Source of the DNA: Planctomicrobium sp.
GTDB taxonomy: Bacteria > Planctomycetota > Planctomycetia > Planctomycetales > Planctomycetaceae
NCBI GenBank assembly: GCA_018659505.1
Contig: JABJMI010000529.1
Location: 1-16,053 of the forward strand
DNA: 16,053 nucleotides
Reading direction: 5' to 3'
In this document: piece after piece, positions 15,235 through 16,053 of the stretch
Position numbering within the stretch: the first letter of the stretch is position 1
How the letters are laid out: every line of letters starts with the position of its first letter
Program-made: the position numbers and the translations under genes
Notes under the pieces: generated by a model
Databases searched by the model: none
Seen by the model: the letters and a program-made list of their open reading frames with translations, nothing else
Told to the model about the DNA's origin: nothing

Positions 15235-16053
15235 ATGAGCGAAGCACGTTGTCGTTGGGGTATTCTCGGAGCTGCATCGATTGCCAGAAAAAACTGGGAC
15301 GCTATCCGCAATTCTGGAAACGGGCATGTCAACGCGGTCGCAAGTCGCAGCCTTGATCGTGCTCAGCAATTCATCAATGAGTGCCAGGCATCTCGACCAG
15401 CGAAGCACATCCCAGAGGCAGTCGAGGGATATGATGAACTGCTTCAGCGAGACGATATCGATGCCGTCTATATTCCTCTTCCGACAGGGACGAGAAAAGA
15501 GTGGGTCATCAAAGCCGCTGAAGCTGGCAAACATGTGATGTGCGAGAAGCCTTGTGCCGTCTCCGCCAGTGACCTCGCTGACATGATTCAGGCATGCGAT
15601 GAGAACAATGTCCAGTTCATGGATGGCGTGATGTACATGCACTCCAAACGTATGAATGCACTGCGGACTGCTATTGATGATGGAACAAGCGTCGGTCGTC
15701 TGAAAAGGATTCAGTCACACTTTTCATTCTGTGCTCCTGAAGATTTCATGCAGGACAACATTCGTCTTAGCAGCGACCTGGAACCACAAGGGTGCTTAGG
15801 TGACTTGGGTTGGTATACGATTCGTCTATCGCTGTTCGTCAACAAATATGAGATGCCCAAGCAAGTGATTGGTCGACAACTTGAGGAGCATTTACGCGGC
15901 GATTCACCTTCACCGGTTCCGATGGAGTTCTCTGGGGAATTGCTGTTTGAAGGTGGAGTTTCAGCCGGGTTTTACAATTCGTTTCTCACCGAGCATCAGC
16001 AACTGGTCCACATCAGCGGATCAAAAGGGAATATCTCTTACAACGATTTTGTG
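15235..16053 (+). CDS. Gfo/Idh/MocA-family oxidoreductase (C-terminus beyond right edge)
   Basis: An NAD(P)-dependent sugar or inositol dehydrogenase-like protein; 273 residues are visible and no stop is reached. The Rossmann start RWGILGAASIAR (7-18) has the family glycine pattern. DIDAVYIPLPTGTRKEW (75-90) and the signature HVMCEKPCAV with E104-K105-P106 hold the conserved EKP. QGCLGDLGWYTI (185-196) corresponds to the usual G-x-L-x-D-x-G-x-Y segment, here with LGD in place of the common LWD. The C-terminal beta-sheet domain follows. The ATG at 15235 has GCGGAA about ten bases upstream; an ATG at 15228 is in another frame. The substrate is unknown, and the family is large in planctomycetes, many members carrying Tat signals; this one has none and is therefore cytoplasmic. 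Confidence 0.93.
   Translation, partial: MSEARCRWGILGAASIARKNWDAIRNSGNGHVNAVASRSLDRAQQFINECQASRPAKHIPEAVEGYDELLQRDDIDAVYIPLPTGTRKEWVIKAAEAGKHVMCEKPCAVSASDLADMIQACDENNVQFMDGVMYMHSKRMNALRTAIDDGTSVGRLKRIQSHFSFCAPEDFMQDNIRLSSDLEPQGCLGDLGWYTIRLSLFVNKYEMPKQVIGRQLEEHLRGDSPSPVPMEFSGELLFEGGVSAGFYNSFLTEHQQLVHISGSKGNISYNDFV

Noticed and set aside
15181..15642. Minus-strand open frame of 153 residues
   Set aside because: Antisense to the Gfo/Idh/MocA gene, whose Rossmann and EKP motifs are clear.

Overview
The window looks chromosomal and comes from a planctomycete (Planctomycetota). The basis is a block of planctomycete-enriched families: a cytochrome c-like/DUF1587/DUF1592/DUF1588/DUF1585 protein, a DUF1552 protein and a Tat-exported DUF1501 protein. 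GC content looks moderate (near 50% by eye). A Kdo transferase gene (waaA) fits a Gram-negative type envelope. The genus cannot be fixed from the sequence; moderate-GC Planctomycetales are the likeliest.

Left part (1-3863, all minus strand): a SulP-type anion permease runs off the left edge and carries an unusual soluble insert. Upstream of it lies a gene-free stretch of about 720 bases with two hairpin elements of the CGCAGAG type. Next come pdxA (vitamin B6 synthesis) and rfbC (dTDP-sugar epimerase), which overlap by one base (rfbC is upstream). A 60-base inverted repeat sits directly in front of rfbC.

Middle part (3865-6064): an accessory-looking group of small genes. It has a CysO/MoaD-like sulfur carrier ending in Gly-Gly (plus strand), a type II toxin-antitoxin pair on the minus strand whose toxin has an in-frame TGA where a Trp is expected, a stand-alone Clp N-domain protein, and a CPCC zinc-finger protein with an extra C-terminal domain.

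Right-centre (6225-11920, plus strand): the planctomycete block. The first gene encodes a membrane-anchored protein with a cytoplasmic zinc ribbon and an exported part with two CxxCH haem motifs. It is followed by DUF1552 and, after a 303-base gap with a hairpin, DUF1501. All three products probably act outside the cytoplasmic membrane; their joint function is unknown.

Right part (12082-16053, plus strand): argH (arginine synthesis), waaA (Kdo transfer to lipid A) and a Gfo/Idh/MocA oxidoreductase that runs off the right edge. These are housekeeping or common metabolic genes separated by gaps of about 180-280 bases, one of which holds another inverted repeat.

I saw no tRNA, rRNA, CRISPR array, transposase or phage gene. 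No clear new multi-gene system is evident. The most notable points are the decayed toxin, the SulP insert, the zinc-ribbon/haem architecture, the CPCC fusion, and the number of different inverted-repeat families in one window.
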